Below, one piece after another: positions 1 to 10,116 of a DNA stretch of 64,000 bases. Positions within the stretch are counted from its first letter, which is position 1; each line of letters opens with the position of its first letter. Source of the DNA: Closterium sp. NIES-65. Its lineage: Eukaryota; Streptophyta; Zygnematophyceae; Desmidiales; Closteriaceae. The notes beneath the pieces were generated by a model. It worked only from the letters and a program-made list of their open reading frames with translations, was not told where the DNA came from and ran no database searches. Position numbers and translations under genes: made by a program. The stretch spans positions 558,001-622,000 of the forward strand of contig CANXME010002549.1 of NCBI GenBank assembly GCA_948144175.1. The letters run 5' to 3'.

Positions 1-2723
1 GATACCAAGTCGTCGACGTACACGAGGATGTAGAACGGCGGCAAAGAGGTGTCGGTGCGTAGAAACAGCGACGGGTCGGCTCTAGAAGGAGCAAACCCAA
101 GAGCCGCAAGTGTAGTCCTCAGTGTGTCGTGCCACTCACGGGGCGCCTGGTGGAGACCGCAAACTGGCCGCCGGAGGCTCCACTGGGTACCAGGAGGAAA
201 CGACCCAGTGAAGCTAGGTGGGCGGCACCGCCAGATCTCCTCGTGCAGGCTGCCCTGCAAGAAAGTTGTGCTGAAGTCAAGAGAGTGAAGCTCATAGTCG
301 CGCTGAGCGGTTATGTGCAGCAGCACCCAAAGAGTGGTCATCTTCGGGGTGGGAGAGAAGGTCTGAAAGTAGTCAACTCCCTGCCGCTGACTGAAGCCTC
401 GAGCCACGTAACGCGTCTTGAAGACAGGCGGAGAACCCGGCGGCCGCTTCACCCTGAAGATCCACATGCCACTGACGATGTTTGCCCCAGGAGGGGGGAC
501 AGCGTCAACGTAGGTGCCTGTGGACTTCTAGGAAGCCATCTCTGCATCCATAGCTGCCTGCCTCTGAGAGGAGTAGGGACCCTCTATCGCCTCCGCGTAG
601 GAGCGCGGAGTCGGGATGTCAAGTGCATCCAGGTCTCCCTCAGGGGTAAGTAGTACGGACACGAGATGAGGTGAAGCAGCTGCCAGACACTGGAATTGCT
701 CCTGCTTGTCCTCAAGGACGTCCGTGCCAAGGGCACACTCACCCCCGACGGACAGAGGACAGAAAGACTCAGACTCAGCGACAAGACTAGCAGCGTAGTC
801 TAGGCGACAGCGAGCAGCAAAGTTGACGAGCTCAGCAACAAGGGCACACGCAGCAGTAGACTCCAAAGAAGGGTGAGTGACGACAGTAGCAAAGAGACGC
901 GTGACAGTAGGACTGGCAGCACGAAGAGAGTCCGACTCCGGGTCGGTAAGAGCAGGAAGAGAGGACTCAAGAGGAGAAGGCAAAGGGGCATGCAGAGGAG
1001 CAGTAGACGGACGCAGAGTCATCCTGTCTGTGCCAGGGACAGGACGAGGACACGAACGCGAACCACGACCACTAGTGCGAGCAGGACGGACAGGCGACGT
1101 AGGGCGAGACGCAGGCTCACGACGCTCAGTAAGACCTCCAGTAGGACCAGCGTAGGGAGAAGGAGCGGGCAAAGGGGAGGTAGGGTGTAGCTGTGACTGT
1201 GACGGGACAGGCTGTGGACCCTCCAAGGGAGGAGGAGGACCAGTAGAAGATGGAAGACCAAGAACCTGTTGCAGGAGTGGAACGAAGTACGGCCGAGGCC
1301 GCATAGCGACGCCAGAAACAGCAGGGACAGCACCTGTACCCCCTGCTGGAGCACCCGCTCCAGCAGCACCTCCAGCAGCTCTAGAACCTCCTGCATCACC
1401 AGGAGCACCCCCAGCAGGACCGCCAGTGGTAGTCCCAGCGCCAACACCCTCAGCAGCACCAGCTCCAATCGAACCTGCAGGCCCAGCAGCTCCAGTACTC
1501 CCAGTACGAGCACCTCCGGGACCCGAGACAGCAGCACCCTCAGTAGCCGAAGAACCTCCAGCACCAGCAGCACGGCTCCAGCGCCGGGCAAACCACTCGT
1601 GCAGCTCCTGTGGAGAGAGTGGCTCCTGGCGAGATGAAGCACCCGGAGAACCTCCAGTCGGAGCACCTCCAGCTCAGCACCCCCAGGCTCAGCACCCCCA
1701 GGCAAAGCACCCCCAGGCGTAGCACCCCCAGGCTCAGCACCCCCAGGCTCAGCACCCCCAGGCTCAGCACCCCCAGGTGTAGCACCCCCAGACTTAGCAC
1801 CCCCAGGCTCAGCACTCCCAGGCCCAGCACCCCCAGGCTCAGCACCCCCAGGCTCAGCACCTCCAGTCTCAGCACCCCCAGGCTCAGCACCCTCAGCAGC
1901 ACTAGAGTCACCAGTGACCTCGACAGGCTCGACTGCGTCTACCTGGGACACACCTGAAGGGGCAGGACCCTGAGGGGGGAGGGGGTCTACAAGGGGGGGA
2001 CCTGGTACCAGGAAGAGCGGGGGCGGGGGGAGGGACGGAGTGCGGTAGGGGAAGAGGCGGTAGTAGGGGACCGACTCGTCGAACGTGACGTCCTGGGAGG
2101 ACAGAACACGGCGAGAGGTGGGGTGGTAGAACTGCCACCCAGGCGCATCAGGGGGGAACCCCAGGAAGACGCAAGGAGCAGCACAAGGGGACAGCTTGTC
2201 CGCAGACAAGTCGCGGACAAACGCCCGAGATCCCCAGACCCGGAACGCCGACGCATCGCCAACCTTCCCCGTCCACAGCAAGGCTGGGGAGGTCTCCGGC
2301 CTGGAGACCCTGGGGTGAAGGTTTATCTCATGCGCCGCGTACCTATCCACAAAGGACCACAGAAAATGGGGGGCAGTTGCATGCATCATAGATGTACGAG
2401 CGACGTCCATGACCATGCCAATGCGGCGCTCAGCAATCCCATTTTGCTGCGGAGATTCCAGAAGCGTGAAGGTCTGACGGATGCCTCGTGCACGACAGTA
2501 GGCGCGCAGAAGGCCAGAGGAGAACTCTCCGCCTCTGTCCGAGTGCAGACGAAGAACAGGAAAGTCCGAGCCAAAGCTCTGCCTGAGCTGGAGACGAGCT
2601 GCGCGGATCCAGTCGATCAGCACCTCAGTGACATCACCCTTGCTGCGCAAGGGGAAGACTGCGGTGTAACGCGAGTAGTCGTCAACAAACGAGCAGGAAG
2701 TAGCGCTCGTGACCCTGCCCACG
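1..2723 (-). pseudogene. Copia-A integrase C-terminal half, linker and reverse transcriptase N-terminal part (broken)
   Basis: Read on the minus strand from 2723 down, the sequence gives the integrase core, with a HSDRGGEFSS block and the catalytic Glu in PQQNGIAER near 2430-2450. Next come the GKVGDASAFRVWGSRAFVRD and FLGFPPDAPGWQFYHP blocks typical of copia integrase C-termini. A Pro/Gly/Ala linker with repeated GGAEP units lies at about 1660-1910. The region before RT at 1304-531 ends in a TAG at 528-530, where sister copies read Trp in an ASWKSTGTY context. RT then continues to the window edge. Frames shift within the linker. It is a Ty1/copia pol pseudogene; the role of the linker is not known to me. 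Confidence 0.85.
1660..1910 (-). repeat. 15-bp tandem repeat encoding GGAEP-like pentapeptides (Copia-A linker)
   Basis: The plus strand repeats CCCCCAGGCTCAGCA with variants. Read on the coding strand this gives [10 protein letters not shown] and GGAKS units. It lies between the integrase and RT domains. The same kind of repeat sits at the same place in Copia-D, -G, -J, -K and -M with different unit numbers and order. Confidence 0.85.
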
Positions 2724-2853
2724 TGTCAGAATGTTATCTTATGTTCTAGCCTGTAGTGGGGTGCTCTATAGCGAGTACAACCCTTCTAGGGTTTGCTATT
2801 TGTATCCCCATTCCTGCTAGTTCAACCCTCTTGTTTTTCTTCAAGTTTTGTCA
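2724..2853 (+). repeat. TRIM-1 5' LTR
   Basis: 130 bp, TG...CA ends. It is nearly identical to 4020-4149, with a few substitutions in the last 30 bases. The stretch TAGTGGGGTGCTCTATAGCG and the following TACAACCCTTCTAGGGTTT have clear counterparts in the copia LTRs of this window. Confidence 0.93.
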
Positions 2854-2886
2854 TGCTATCAGAGCAGGTCGATCCTCTTGGATCGA
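2854..2886 (+). promoter_or_regulatory. TRIM-1 primer-binding site and adjacent hairpin
   Basis: TGCTATCAGAGC directly follows the LTR and differs by one base from the usual TGGTATCAGAGC, the complement of the initiator-Met tRNA 3' end. A 7-bp hairpin follows at 2869-2886: arms TCGATCC and GGATCGA, loop TCTT. Confidence 0.8.
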
Positions 2887-2929
2887 TCCTGTGGATGGGT
2901 TACCACCTCCTCCCTTCCGCTGAAACTTT

Positions 2930-3035
2930 TTCTGCCCGCCGTGCGCCCCGAGGCGCGCGGCGGTTTTCTGCCCGCCGTGCGCCCCGAGGCGCGCGGCGGT
3001 TCTCTGCCCGGTGTGTGCCCCGAGGCCCGCGGCGG
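2930..3035 (+). repeat. 36-bp GC-rich tandem repeat, about three units, in TRIM-1
   Basis: The unit contains CCCGCCGTGCGCCCCGAGGC followed by GCGCGGCGGTTTTCTG and recurs every 36 bases. It is self-complementary enough to fold. TRIM-2 has the same array at about 32265-32365. A looser array of GCGGCCCCGCCGCC units follows at 3110-3270. Confidence 0.8.
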
Positions 3036-4019
3036 GCTTCTGCCCCGTCGTTCACCGCGTCGCCCTCTGGAGGCGCCGCGACGGGCGACGGGGACTCGTC
3101 GCGGCCCCGCTGCCCCACTTCGCGGCCCCTCCGCCTCACGTTGCGGCCCCGCCGCCTTACGTTGCGGCCCCGCCACCCCACTTCGCGGCCCCGCCGCCCT
3201 TCTGTCGCGGCCCCGCCGCCCCACCTTCACGGCCCCGCCGCCCTACACCTGTGGCCCCGCCGCCCTCCTTGCGCCACGGCCCCATTTCCCGTCGCCTGTC
3301 GAGGCGACCCTCGGGGAGGGGGGCGAGCGCCGCCATCCCACTCTGCCTACCCGCCATCCCACCCTTTCTGTGTTAGGGTTTGGGGGTGGCACGCAGGTGG
3401 TGGCGAGTATGGGGGTGGCACTTCCTCATTCCTCCCTTTGCTCCTCCTCCTCCTTCGTCTCCCACTGCTGCAGCTGTCGCTGAGGGGGGTGGATGTGTGG
3501 GAGACTGGGGTTTAGGGTTTAAGGGGGGTGCGTGGGAGTGGAGCTGGGGGTGTAGCAGCGGGTGTGTGTCAGGGGAGTGGGACTCTTTGGGGAAGTTGCA
3601 CGGAGGTTGCCGTCGTGTCGCCAGCAGCACCTGTAGTCCGGGGACTTCGTCCGGTAGCCCAGTCGTAGACTTCTACGCCAGCCGCCCGTGGGTCCGTTGC
3701 TCGTCTGCCGCTGCTTTAGCCGTGGGGCCAGTTACTCCACTATTCCGGGGGCTTTGCCCGGTAGCCGCTGTGCCAGTCTGCCTACTGTTGCCCGTGTGTC
3801 TGCAGCTTCAGCCGTCGCCTCCTATCTCCTCTCCCCTCACTCTCTCTCCTCCTCCTCACTTGCCCGTTGTGACTACCACTAGCTTTGCTTATAACTGTGG
3901 TCTTTAAACTATTGCTTCTTGAACTTGTGCTCAGAATGTGTGGTGACATTGTGATCCACCCTGAGCTTGTTATGCTTTGCTTGCTCTGCTGTTTACACCC
4001 CACTTTGGCTATGGGGGTG

Positions 4020-4149
4020 TGTCAGAATGTTATCTTATGTTCTAGCCTGTAGTGGGGTGCTCTATAGCGAGTACAACCCTTCTAGGGTTTGCTATTTGTA
4101 TCCCCATTCCTACTAGTTCAACCCTCTTCTTTTTCTTCAAATTTTGTCA
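4020..4149 (+). repeat. TRIM-1 3' LTR
   Basis: 130 bp, matches the 5' LTR. It is preceded by CTATGGGGGTG, the likely polypurine primer, a motif shared with the copia 3' ends at 45316-45325 (plus) and 46129-46138 (minus). Confidence 0.93.
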
Positions 4150-6397
4150 CCACGGACGCGGGCTGGGCCCCACACGTCCATGTGAAGCGTCTGCAACGGG
4201 GCCTCTGTCGGAGGAAACTGGGAGGAGTGAGGGGCAGCCCGCTGGCGCCCCTCGACACAGGGGACACAGGTAGGGCCAGGGCCCTGAGGAAGGGGAGGGA
4301 GGGACCGGGGGAGACCAGACACTAGAAGACGGGAGGTCATGCCTCTGAGCCGAAGCAGAGAGGGGTGACCAAGAAGGTGGTGCCAGAGGAGAGTCTCGTG
4401 AGACAGGAGACGACACGAACAGGGGGCAGACTCAGGACCAGACCTGGACGCTGCAGCAAACACCTGACCTGACAAGGCGACCCTACCAGAATCTGTAACG
4501 GGAGGAGACGCGGTGGTCAGTCTGTACAGGCTCGACCCCGGCTGACGGGTAAACGTAGCAAGGTGTCGGCGTGTGCTAGCCTCTGTATAGTGGGTCATTT
4601 GCTGACGCGCTGGAGTGAACTGGTGTACACCCGCATCCTGTAGGTCAGCACCACTCACCAGGTTCGTAGAGAACAAGGGGAGGTAGAGACCAGACAGGGT
4701 GCCAGAGGGAGCCGCCGGACACGGGAGGACTGTGGAGAAGCGAGACAGGACAGGACCCCCAGAGGGGTCAGCCAGAGACACCGCAACTGGCCGACTCAGC
4801 GGTGTGAGTGTGGTGCGGTCCGGAAAGAAGGAGCGAGACGCCCCAGCGTCAAGGGTGAAGGTGAGGGAGGCCGAAGCCGACGTAGTACCTGAGAGGGCAG
4901 ACTCACCAGTACCTGAGGACGCAGACACACTAGCACCTAGAGCAGCAGCGTCGCAAGCACCTAGGGCAGCAGCCTCACCAGTACCTAGAGCAGCAGTCTC
5001 AATGCCCGGATCGGGCGGATAACACCGGTAACAGTCACCCTCATCACTAATAGACACAGCATATATGGCAGAGAGAATAGCATCAAAGTCAAGATCATAG
5101 ATGGCAACACCCGCCCTAGACAGCTCGCCCCAGTGAGGGATCTCTGAGGCCTCCGGGAACTGGTGACGCCACGCGTGCGTCAGGCGGCCAAAGCAGCGCT
5201 GGGTGGGGTGGGCTCCCCCACACTGCTCACCCGCACGGTCGCCGGTGCGCAAAACGTAGGAGCACGGACCAAAACCCCCACCCCGCTGGCGCGCAGTGTA
5301 CCACTCACGAAGCTGCTGAGGGGACAGGGTCTCACGACCGCGCTGCTGCTGCTGGCGCGAGCCACCACCGGAGCCACTCCTCTGCGAAGACCCGCGACCA
5401 GCACCACCGCCACCCCCGCCGCCTCCGCCGCCTCCGCCGCCTCCGCTACTGCCGCCTCCTCCGCCTCCGCCTCCACCGCCGCCGCCACCTCCGCCTCCAC
5501 TGCCGCCACCGACCCCCCCATCCCCACCTCCACTCCTACCGCCACCCCCACTCCCCCCACTGCCGCCACCTCCACCTCCACCGCCCTCGCTCGCTCCTCC
5601 AGCGCCCTTGCCCCCCTTGCCCTTGCCAGAGCGGCGTCTCCCGCTAGGGGCAGACGCCGCACCGACCGACTCAAGACCAAGGAGGTCGGCCGCAGCAGCA
5701 GAGGCAACAGAGGGCAGAAGGGGGGAGGGGGAACACCCCTCAAAGACGGGGGTGCGCGGGTCACCACGAGAGGCCCCTACAGCGACTATGCTCTTCTAAG
5801 CCGCTAGGAGGGACTTCTCGAGGAGGTCAACAGTGAGAGTTGTGGGACAGACAGAGAGGAAGTGGTCCCTGACTACGCGAAGGGAGTCAGGGAGGCGAGT
5901 GACTATGTAGTAAAGAGTGATGTACATGGGGGGGGTCTCTTGGCGCAGAAGTCAGGAGGAAGTGCAGCGCGGTAGCGAGTGTCACTAGTGCGGAGGTGCG
6001 TAATGAGGTCAGCGATTGTGGGAAAGGCAGCAAGGTCAGGAAAGAGGTACGGTAGCATGAGACGGCTCAGTGCAGCAGTGGCAAGGGAGGAGTAGCGCGC
6101 GACTACAACGTCGTACAAGGTCTGAGCACTCTTGTACTGACTAAAGTGTGCACGCTCAGCGGTAGGCAGGTGGCGACGCACAGCAAGACATGCAGCAGCG
6201 TCGCGCGTGGCCCACTGGGAGCGAACAGTGGCGTCAGCATCAGCAGCAGGGGCAGGGGAAGCGCCAGAGGTGAGGTCAAAGAGAGAGAGGCTGTTTGCCC
6301 TATCGCACTGTAAGAACAGCTGCAGGTCATCTACCCAGACCTCAAAGTCAATGGCCCGACCCTCAGCGTCAAAGGCGAGGACACTAGGGGTAGCCAT
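4150..6397 (-). pseudogene. Copia-A gag, zinc knuckle, protease and pre-integrase region (broken)
   Basis: On the minus strand gag starts at 6397 with MATPSVLAFDAEGRAIDFEV. A frameshift follows a CAKRPPPC segment near 5930. The Gly-rich stretch lies at about 5390-5600 and the Cys/His knuckle near 5200-5250. The protease region near 4845 reads DAGAS where sister copies read DSGAS, so the catalytic D-S/T-G triad is altered. The pre-integrase HHCC region and the start of the integrase core reach 4150, where TRIM-1 interrupts. The product would be capsid and maturation protease of a Ty1/copia particle; this copy cannot make it. Confidence 0.85.
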
Positions 6398-6399
6398 GA

Positions 6400-7310
6400 C
6401 CCTAGACGACTAGCAGTGCAAACAGTAGGGTGAGGGCAGTGCAGTGAAAAGGCGCTGTGCTCACCAGACTGGGCAGGTCGAGCGGCCCGGAAGTAGGGCG
6501 GCTCGGTGGCTCGGCGGCTCGGCGGCTCGGGTGCTGGGCGGCTCGGCGGCTCGATGGCTCGGCTGCTGGGCGGCGCAGCTGCTGGGCGGCTCGGCTGCTG
6601 GGCGGCTCGGCTGCTCTGCTGCCGGGCGGCTCGGTTGTGCTGCTGTAGGGCGGCGCAGCGGTTGGCTGCTCGGCCAGGTGAGACGGCTCGGGCGGCTGGG
6701 GTGGCGCGGCAGCGTTGCAGCAGGTGACGGGGCCGAGATCGAGGCGGCGGGGCCGCTGAGTGAGGCGGCAGGGCCGCTGGTAGGGCGGCGGGGCCGTCGA
6801 TAGGGTGGCCGGGCCGTAAGTAGGGCGGCGGGGCCGTAGGTAGGGTAGGGCGGCACGTGACGCCGCAAAGGGCGGCGACGGGCCGGTACGGGCGGCGACG
6901 GGCCGGGACAGGCGGCGCACGGTCCGCGTCGGGCGGCGACGGGCCGGGGCAGGCGGCGCACGGGCCGCGTCGGGCGGCAACGGGCCGGGACAAGCGGCGC
7001 ACGGGCCGCGTCGGGCGGCGGCGGGCCGGGACAGGCGGCGAGGGGCCGGGACGAGCGGCGCACGGGCCGCGTCGCACAGGACGGGCGGCGCACATGGCCG
7101 GGACAGGCGTCAAAAGGGCGGCGGGCGGGCCGCGTAGGGTGGCGACGGGCCGCTAAGGGCGGCGACGGCCGAGCAAGGGCATCTCGAGGGAGGCCGCGAC
7201 GGTAGAGAGAGGACCCGAGGCGCGACTCGGGCCTAAGCGGAGCGCGCTATGGGCAGGAAAAAAAATTTGATGGTGGGCCCTAGGATCAGTTCCCACGAGG
7301 GAACCTGCTC
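6400..7310 (-). repeat. Copia-A leader: GC-rich tandem repeats between primer-binding site and gag
   Basis: The plus strand shows a 9-bp GGCGGCTCG-type repeat (about 6490-6700), then GGGCCGTAGGTAGGGCGGCG-type units (6740-6860) and CGACGGGCCGGGACAGGCGG units (6870-7170). Open frames here are only consequences of the repeats. A hairpin with arms GTTCCC/GGGAAC is at 7289-7304, next to the primer-binding site at 7307-7317. Confidence 0.8.
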
Positions 7311-7317
7311 GATACCA

Positions 7318-7434
7318 TGAGAAGAAACGAGGATGAATGACTAAGGAATGAAAGTGATACAAGTATGCAACCCTAGAATTGTGTACCCCATATGGACTAC
7401 CCCACTAGAGCCTACACAACAGTATAATTTGACA
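7318..7434 (-). repeat. Copia-A 5' LTR
   Basis: 117 bp. On the minus strand it begins TGTCAAATTATACTG and ends CTTCTCA, followed by TGGTATCGAGC, a primer-binding site one base shorter than the canonical TGGTATCAGAGC. Copia-E and Copia-G carry the same shortened site. Confidence 0.88.
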
Positions 7435-8030
7435 CAGGGTGCGCTCCTCGAGGAGGTCAACGGTGAGTGTGGTGGGGCAAACAGAGAGGAAGTGGTCCCT
7501 GACCGAGCGAAGTGAGTCAAGGAGCCGAGTGTCTATGTAGTAGAGGGTGATGTACATGGGGGGGCGGGGTTCTTCGCACAGAACTCAGCAGGAAGTGCAG
7601 TGTGGTAGCGGGTGTCACTAGTGCGAAGGTGCGTAATGAGGTCAGCAACTGTGAGAAAGGCGGCGACGTCAGGGAACAGGTACGACAGCATGAGGCGGCT
7701 AAGGGCAGCAGTGGCAGGGGAAGAGTAGCGTGCGACTACAGCGTCGTACAAGGTCCTAGCACTCTTGTACTGACTGAAGTGCGCGCGCTCAGAGGACGGC
7801 AAGTGACTACGCACAACAAGACGGGCAGCAGCATCGCGTGTAGCGCACTGTGAGCGAACAGTGCTGTCAGCATTGGCAGCAGGGGCAGTAGAGGCGCCAG
7901 ACGTGAGATCGAAGAGTGAGAGACCATCCTTCCTATCGCACTGTAGGAAAAGCTGTAGATCATCGACCCAGACCTCAAAGTCAACAGCCCGACCCTCAGC
8001 ATCAAAGGTGAGCACATTGGGGGTAGCCAT
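7435..8030 (-). pseudogene. Copia-B gag N-terminal fragment
   Basis: Starts MATPNVLTFDAEGRAVDFEV at 8030 and follows the gag of its relatives for about 165 residues to a CAKNPAPPC segment near 7560. One base is shifted there relative to sister copies, and the remainder to 7435 is in another frame. It is truncated at the Copia-A LTR. There is no zinc knuckle or protease. Confidence 0.82.
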
Positions 8031-8049
8031 GACACCAGTGGCAGCATGC

Positions 8050-8930
8050 TAGGGGCAGCAGCAGCAGTAGCAACAGTAGGGGCGCGGCTCGGTGGTGCTC
8101 TTACCAAGGCAGGTGGGTAGAGTGCCGCAAGTGGAGGGGCAGGGCCGAGGCGCGTCGGCAGGGACGGGGCCGCTACAGGGCAGCAGAGGAGCGCCGTTCC
8201 TCTCTGCAGGGCAGGGCCAGGACAGCGGCGGTGGCCCCTGCTGTGGCGGCAGCTGCAGTCGGCGGCTGCGACCTTGGCAGTGGCGGCGGCGGCTGCTGCC
8301 GTTGACGGCTGCGGCAGCTGCAGCCCCAGTAGTGGCGGCGGCGGCGGCTGCTGCTGTAGGCTGTTGCGGCGGCTGCGGCCGATGCGGCCCCGGCTGTGGC
8401 GGCAGCGGGTGCTGCTGTCGGCGGCACCGGCGGTGGCGGCAGGTCCGTGAGGGAGCCGAGAAGGGGCCGCCAAGGGCGGTGAAGGGGCCACGAAGGGCCG
8501 TGAAGGGGCTGCGAAGGACGGCGACGGGGCCGCGAAGGGGCCGTGAGGGGCTGCGAAGGGTGGCGACGGGGCCGAGAAGGGGCCGAGAAGGGGCCGCGAA
8601 GGGTGGCTACGGGGCCGAGACAGGCGGTGACGGGGCCGCGAAGGGCGGCGACGGGGCCGCGAAGGGCGGCGACAGGGCCTAGAAGGGGCCGCGAGGGGCT
8701 GCGAAGGGGCCGCGAGGGGCCGTAAGGGGCCACGAAGGGCCGTGAGCGGGGCCGCGAGGGAGCCGTGAGGGGGCCGCGAGGGGCTGTGAGAGGGGCCGTA
8801 AGGGAGCGCGACGGGCCGCTAAGGGCAGGGGAAGCAACAGGTGGGCAGGCACACGGGGCACGACTCGGGCAGGAGCGAAGCGCGCTCCGGGCAGGAAAAA
8901 AAAAATCGATCGTGGTGGGCCCTAGGAAAC
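8050..8930 (-). repeat. Copia-B leader: GC-rich tandem repeats
   Basis: Contains GGCGGCGGCTGCTG-type stretches (8225-8430) and a long run of 18-24 bp GGGGCCGCGAAGGGCGGCGA-like units (8460-8800). There is no recognisable protein. Its position and composition match the leaders of the other copia copies. Confidence 0.78.
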
Positions 8931-8959
8931 GTTCCCACTAGGGAACCTGCTCTATACCA

Positions 8960-9083
8960 TGTGAAGAACGAGGAATGATTGAATAAGGAAAGAGTGTGAT
9001 ACAAATGTGAAACCCTAGAATTGTGTACCTCTTAGTATCTAACCCGCTTCACCATACACAGGCTAGATCATATAAGTCTGACA
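8960..9083 (-). repeat. Copia-B 5' LTR
   Basis: 124 bp. On the minus strand it begins TGTCAGACTTATATGATCTA and ends CGTTCTTCACA. It closely matches the Copia-J LTR at 45326-45448, so B and J belong to one subfamily. Confidence 0.85.
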
Positions 9084-9793
9084 AGCGCAACAGGAGGAAG
9101 CAGAAGCGGCTGAGGCGCAGCACCACCAGACCCGCCCGAACCAGAAAGTGATGACGTCGACGTGCAGGAAGTCGTCACGCAGCATCGCCACGACAGCACC
9201 GTCACTGGTCTTCAACTTCTCGGACTTCACACCGCCACTACAACGGCGCCACGAGTCATCGAACCAAAGAATCCGCGCCAAGCTCTCACAGGTCCACACA
9301 TCAAGGAGTGGCGCGAAGCAATGGATGCGAAGATTAAAGCGCTCAAGTTACGCAACACCTGGGTACTTGTTGATCGAGCAGCAGTTAAAGGGAGGAGGAT
9401 CCTCTCTGGCAAATGGGTCTTCCGCGTGAAGACCGCAGCTGACGGGAAAATCGAGCGATTCAAGGCGCGATGGGTCGTGCGCGGCTATGACCAAAGGCAC
9501 GGCATTGACTTCGATCAGACATTCGCACTAGTCAGGCGTCATACCTCCGTCAGGATCCTGCTCCCCATCGCTGCCGCACGACACCTACCGCTCTGACAGA
9601 TTGACGCATTAGTGGACGCTGTGATCTACGTGGAGCAGCCGCACACATACGGCGACGGGGATCCACGTGTTTGCCAGCTACACAAATCCAAACAGGCGCC
9701 GAGGCTCTGGCAGCAGTACCTACACAACATTCCGCTTGAAGTTGGATTCAAGCGGCTGCCTTGTCAAAGTATATGCATGTTATCTATGTGTAG
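9084..9793 (+). pseudogene. Copia-C: RT N-terminal fragment of a different Ty1/copia lineage
   Basis: The plus strand encodes EWREAMDAKIKALKLRNTW, then GKWVFRVKTAADGKIERFKA and RWVVRGYDQRHGIDFDQTFA, the conserved entry to the copia RT domain. A TGA near 9595 and a frame change follow. A further segment resembles the fingers/palm region (LHKSKQAPRLWQQYLH). The fragment is cut by the Copia-D 3' LTR at 9794, before the YVDD motif. The sequence is clearly different from the abundant family and closer to the fragment at 53794-54937. Confidence 0.82.
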
Positions 9794-9919
9794 TGTGAAG
9801 AAACGAGGGATGGATGAACTAGCAAGCAGGTGGGTACCAGTAGTAAAACCTAGAAATGTTGTACCCCATATAGTCTACCCCACTACAGCCTACACAGACT
9901 ATAGCATATAAGTTTGACA
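9794..9919 (-). repeat. Copia-D 3' LTR
   Basis: 126 bp; matches 16867-16993 with scattered substitutions and small indels. The adjoining CACCCCTATAGGCAAAGTGG at 9920-9939 is, on the coding strand, the conserved pre-LTR G-rich tract. Confidence 0.9.
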
Positions 9920-10116
9920 CACCCCTATAGGCAAAGTGGGGGAGAACAAGGGGTCACAAGACCAGTCAAGCAAAGAAAAGCAAGCCTAGGGTGGATCACA
10001 ACGTCACCACACAATCCGAGCACAAGAGCAAGGCCAAAAAGCCAGTTCACATGCAAGATCATATATAAAGGTAAACAGGCAAGTGCAGGTATAGAAAGAT
10101 CACAGTACAAGCAAGG
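9920..10116 (-). other. Copia-D 3' untranslated segment
   Basis: About 200 bases between the RNase H stop and the 3' LTR. On the coding strand it contains the ATGTGTGGTGACGTTGTGAT-like block also found at the 3' ends of Copia-J, Copia-K and the TRIMs. Confidence 0.7.

Larger units (their letters stand above)
2724..4149 (+). mobile_element. TRIM-1: short non-autonomous LTR retrotransposon
   Basis: It is 1,426 bp long with two 130-bp LTRs (2724-2853 and 4020-4149) that begin TGTCAGAATGTT and end TTTTGTCA. A five-base target duplication CCACG flanks it at 2719-2723 and 4150-4154. A primer-binding site complementary to initiator-Met tRNA, with one mismatch, starts at 2854. A short G-rich tract ends just before the 3' LTR. 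The internal region has no gag or pol; its open frames are GC-rich low-complexity. About 120 bp upstream of the 3' LTR resemble the 3' end of the copia elements here, so copia proteins probably moved it. It is inserted in the Copia-A integrase region. Confidence 0.93.
1..7434 (-). mobile_element. Copia-A: Ty1/copia LTR retrotransposon, left end outside the window
   Basis: The element reads right to left. Its 5' LTR is at 7318-7434, followed by a primer-binding site, a GC-repeat leader, gag, protease, integrase and the start of reverse transcriptase. The RT YVDD region lies at about 10-25, and RNase H and the 3' LTR are off the window. TRIM-1 interrupts it between 2723 and 4150; the integrase sequence on both sides joins correctly once the TRIM and one CCACG copy are removed. 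The coding region carries frameshifts and stops, so the copy is dead. Confidence 0.9.
7435..9083 (-). mobile_element. Copia-B: 5' remnant (LTR, leader, gag N-terminus)
   Basis: The LTR is at 8960-9083, ending CTTCACA on the coding strand before a TGGTATAGAGC primer-binding site. The leader with a GTTCCC/GGGAAC hairpin (8931-8946) and repeats runs 8050-8930. The N-terminal gag runs from 8030 down to 7435, where the Copia-A LTR abuts. Copia-A probably inserted into Copia-B; the other flank is outside the window, so the target duplication cannot be tested. Confidence 0.8.
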
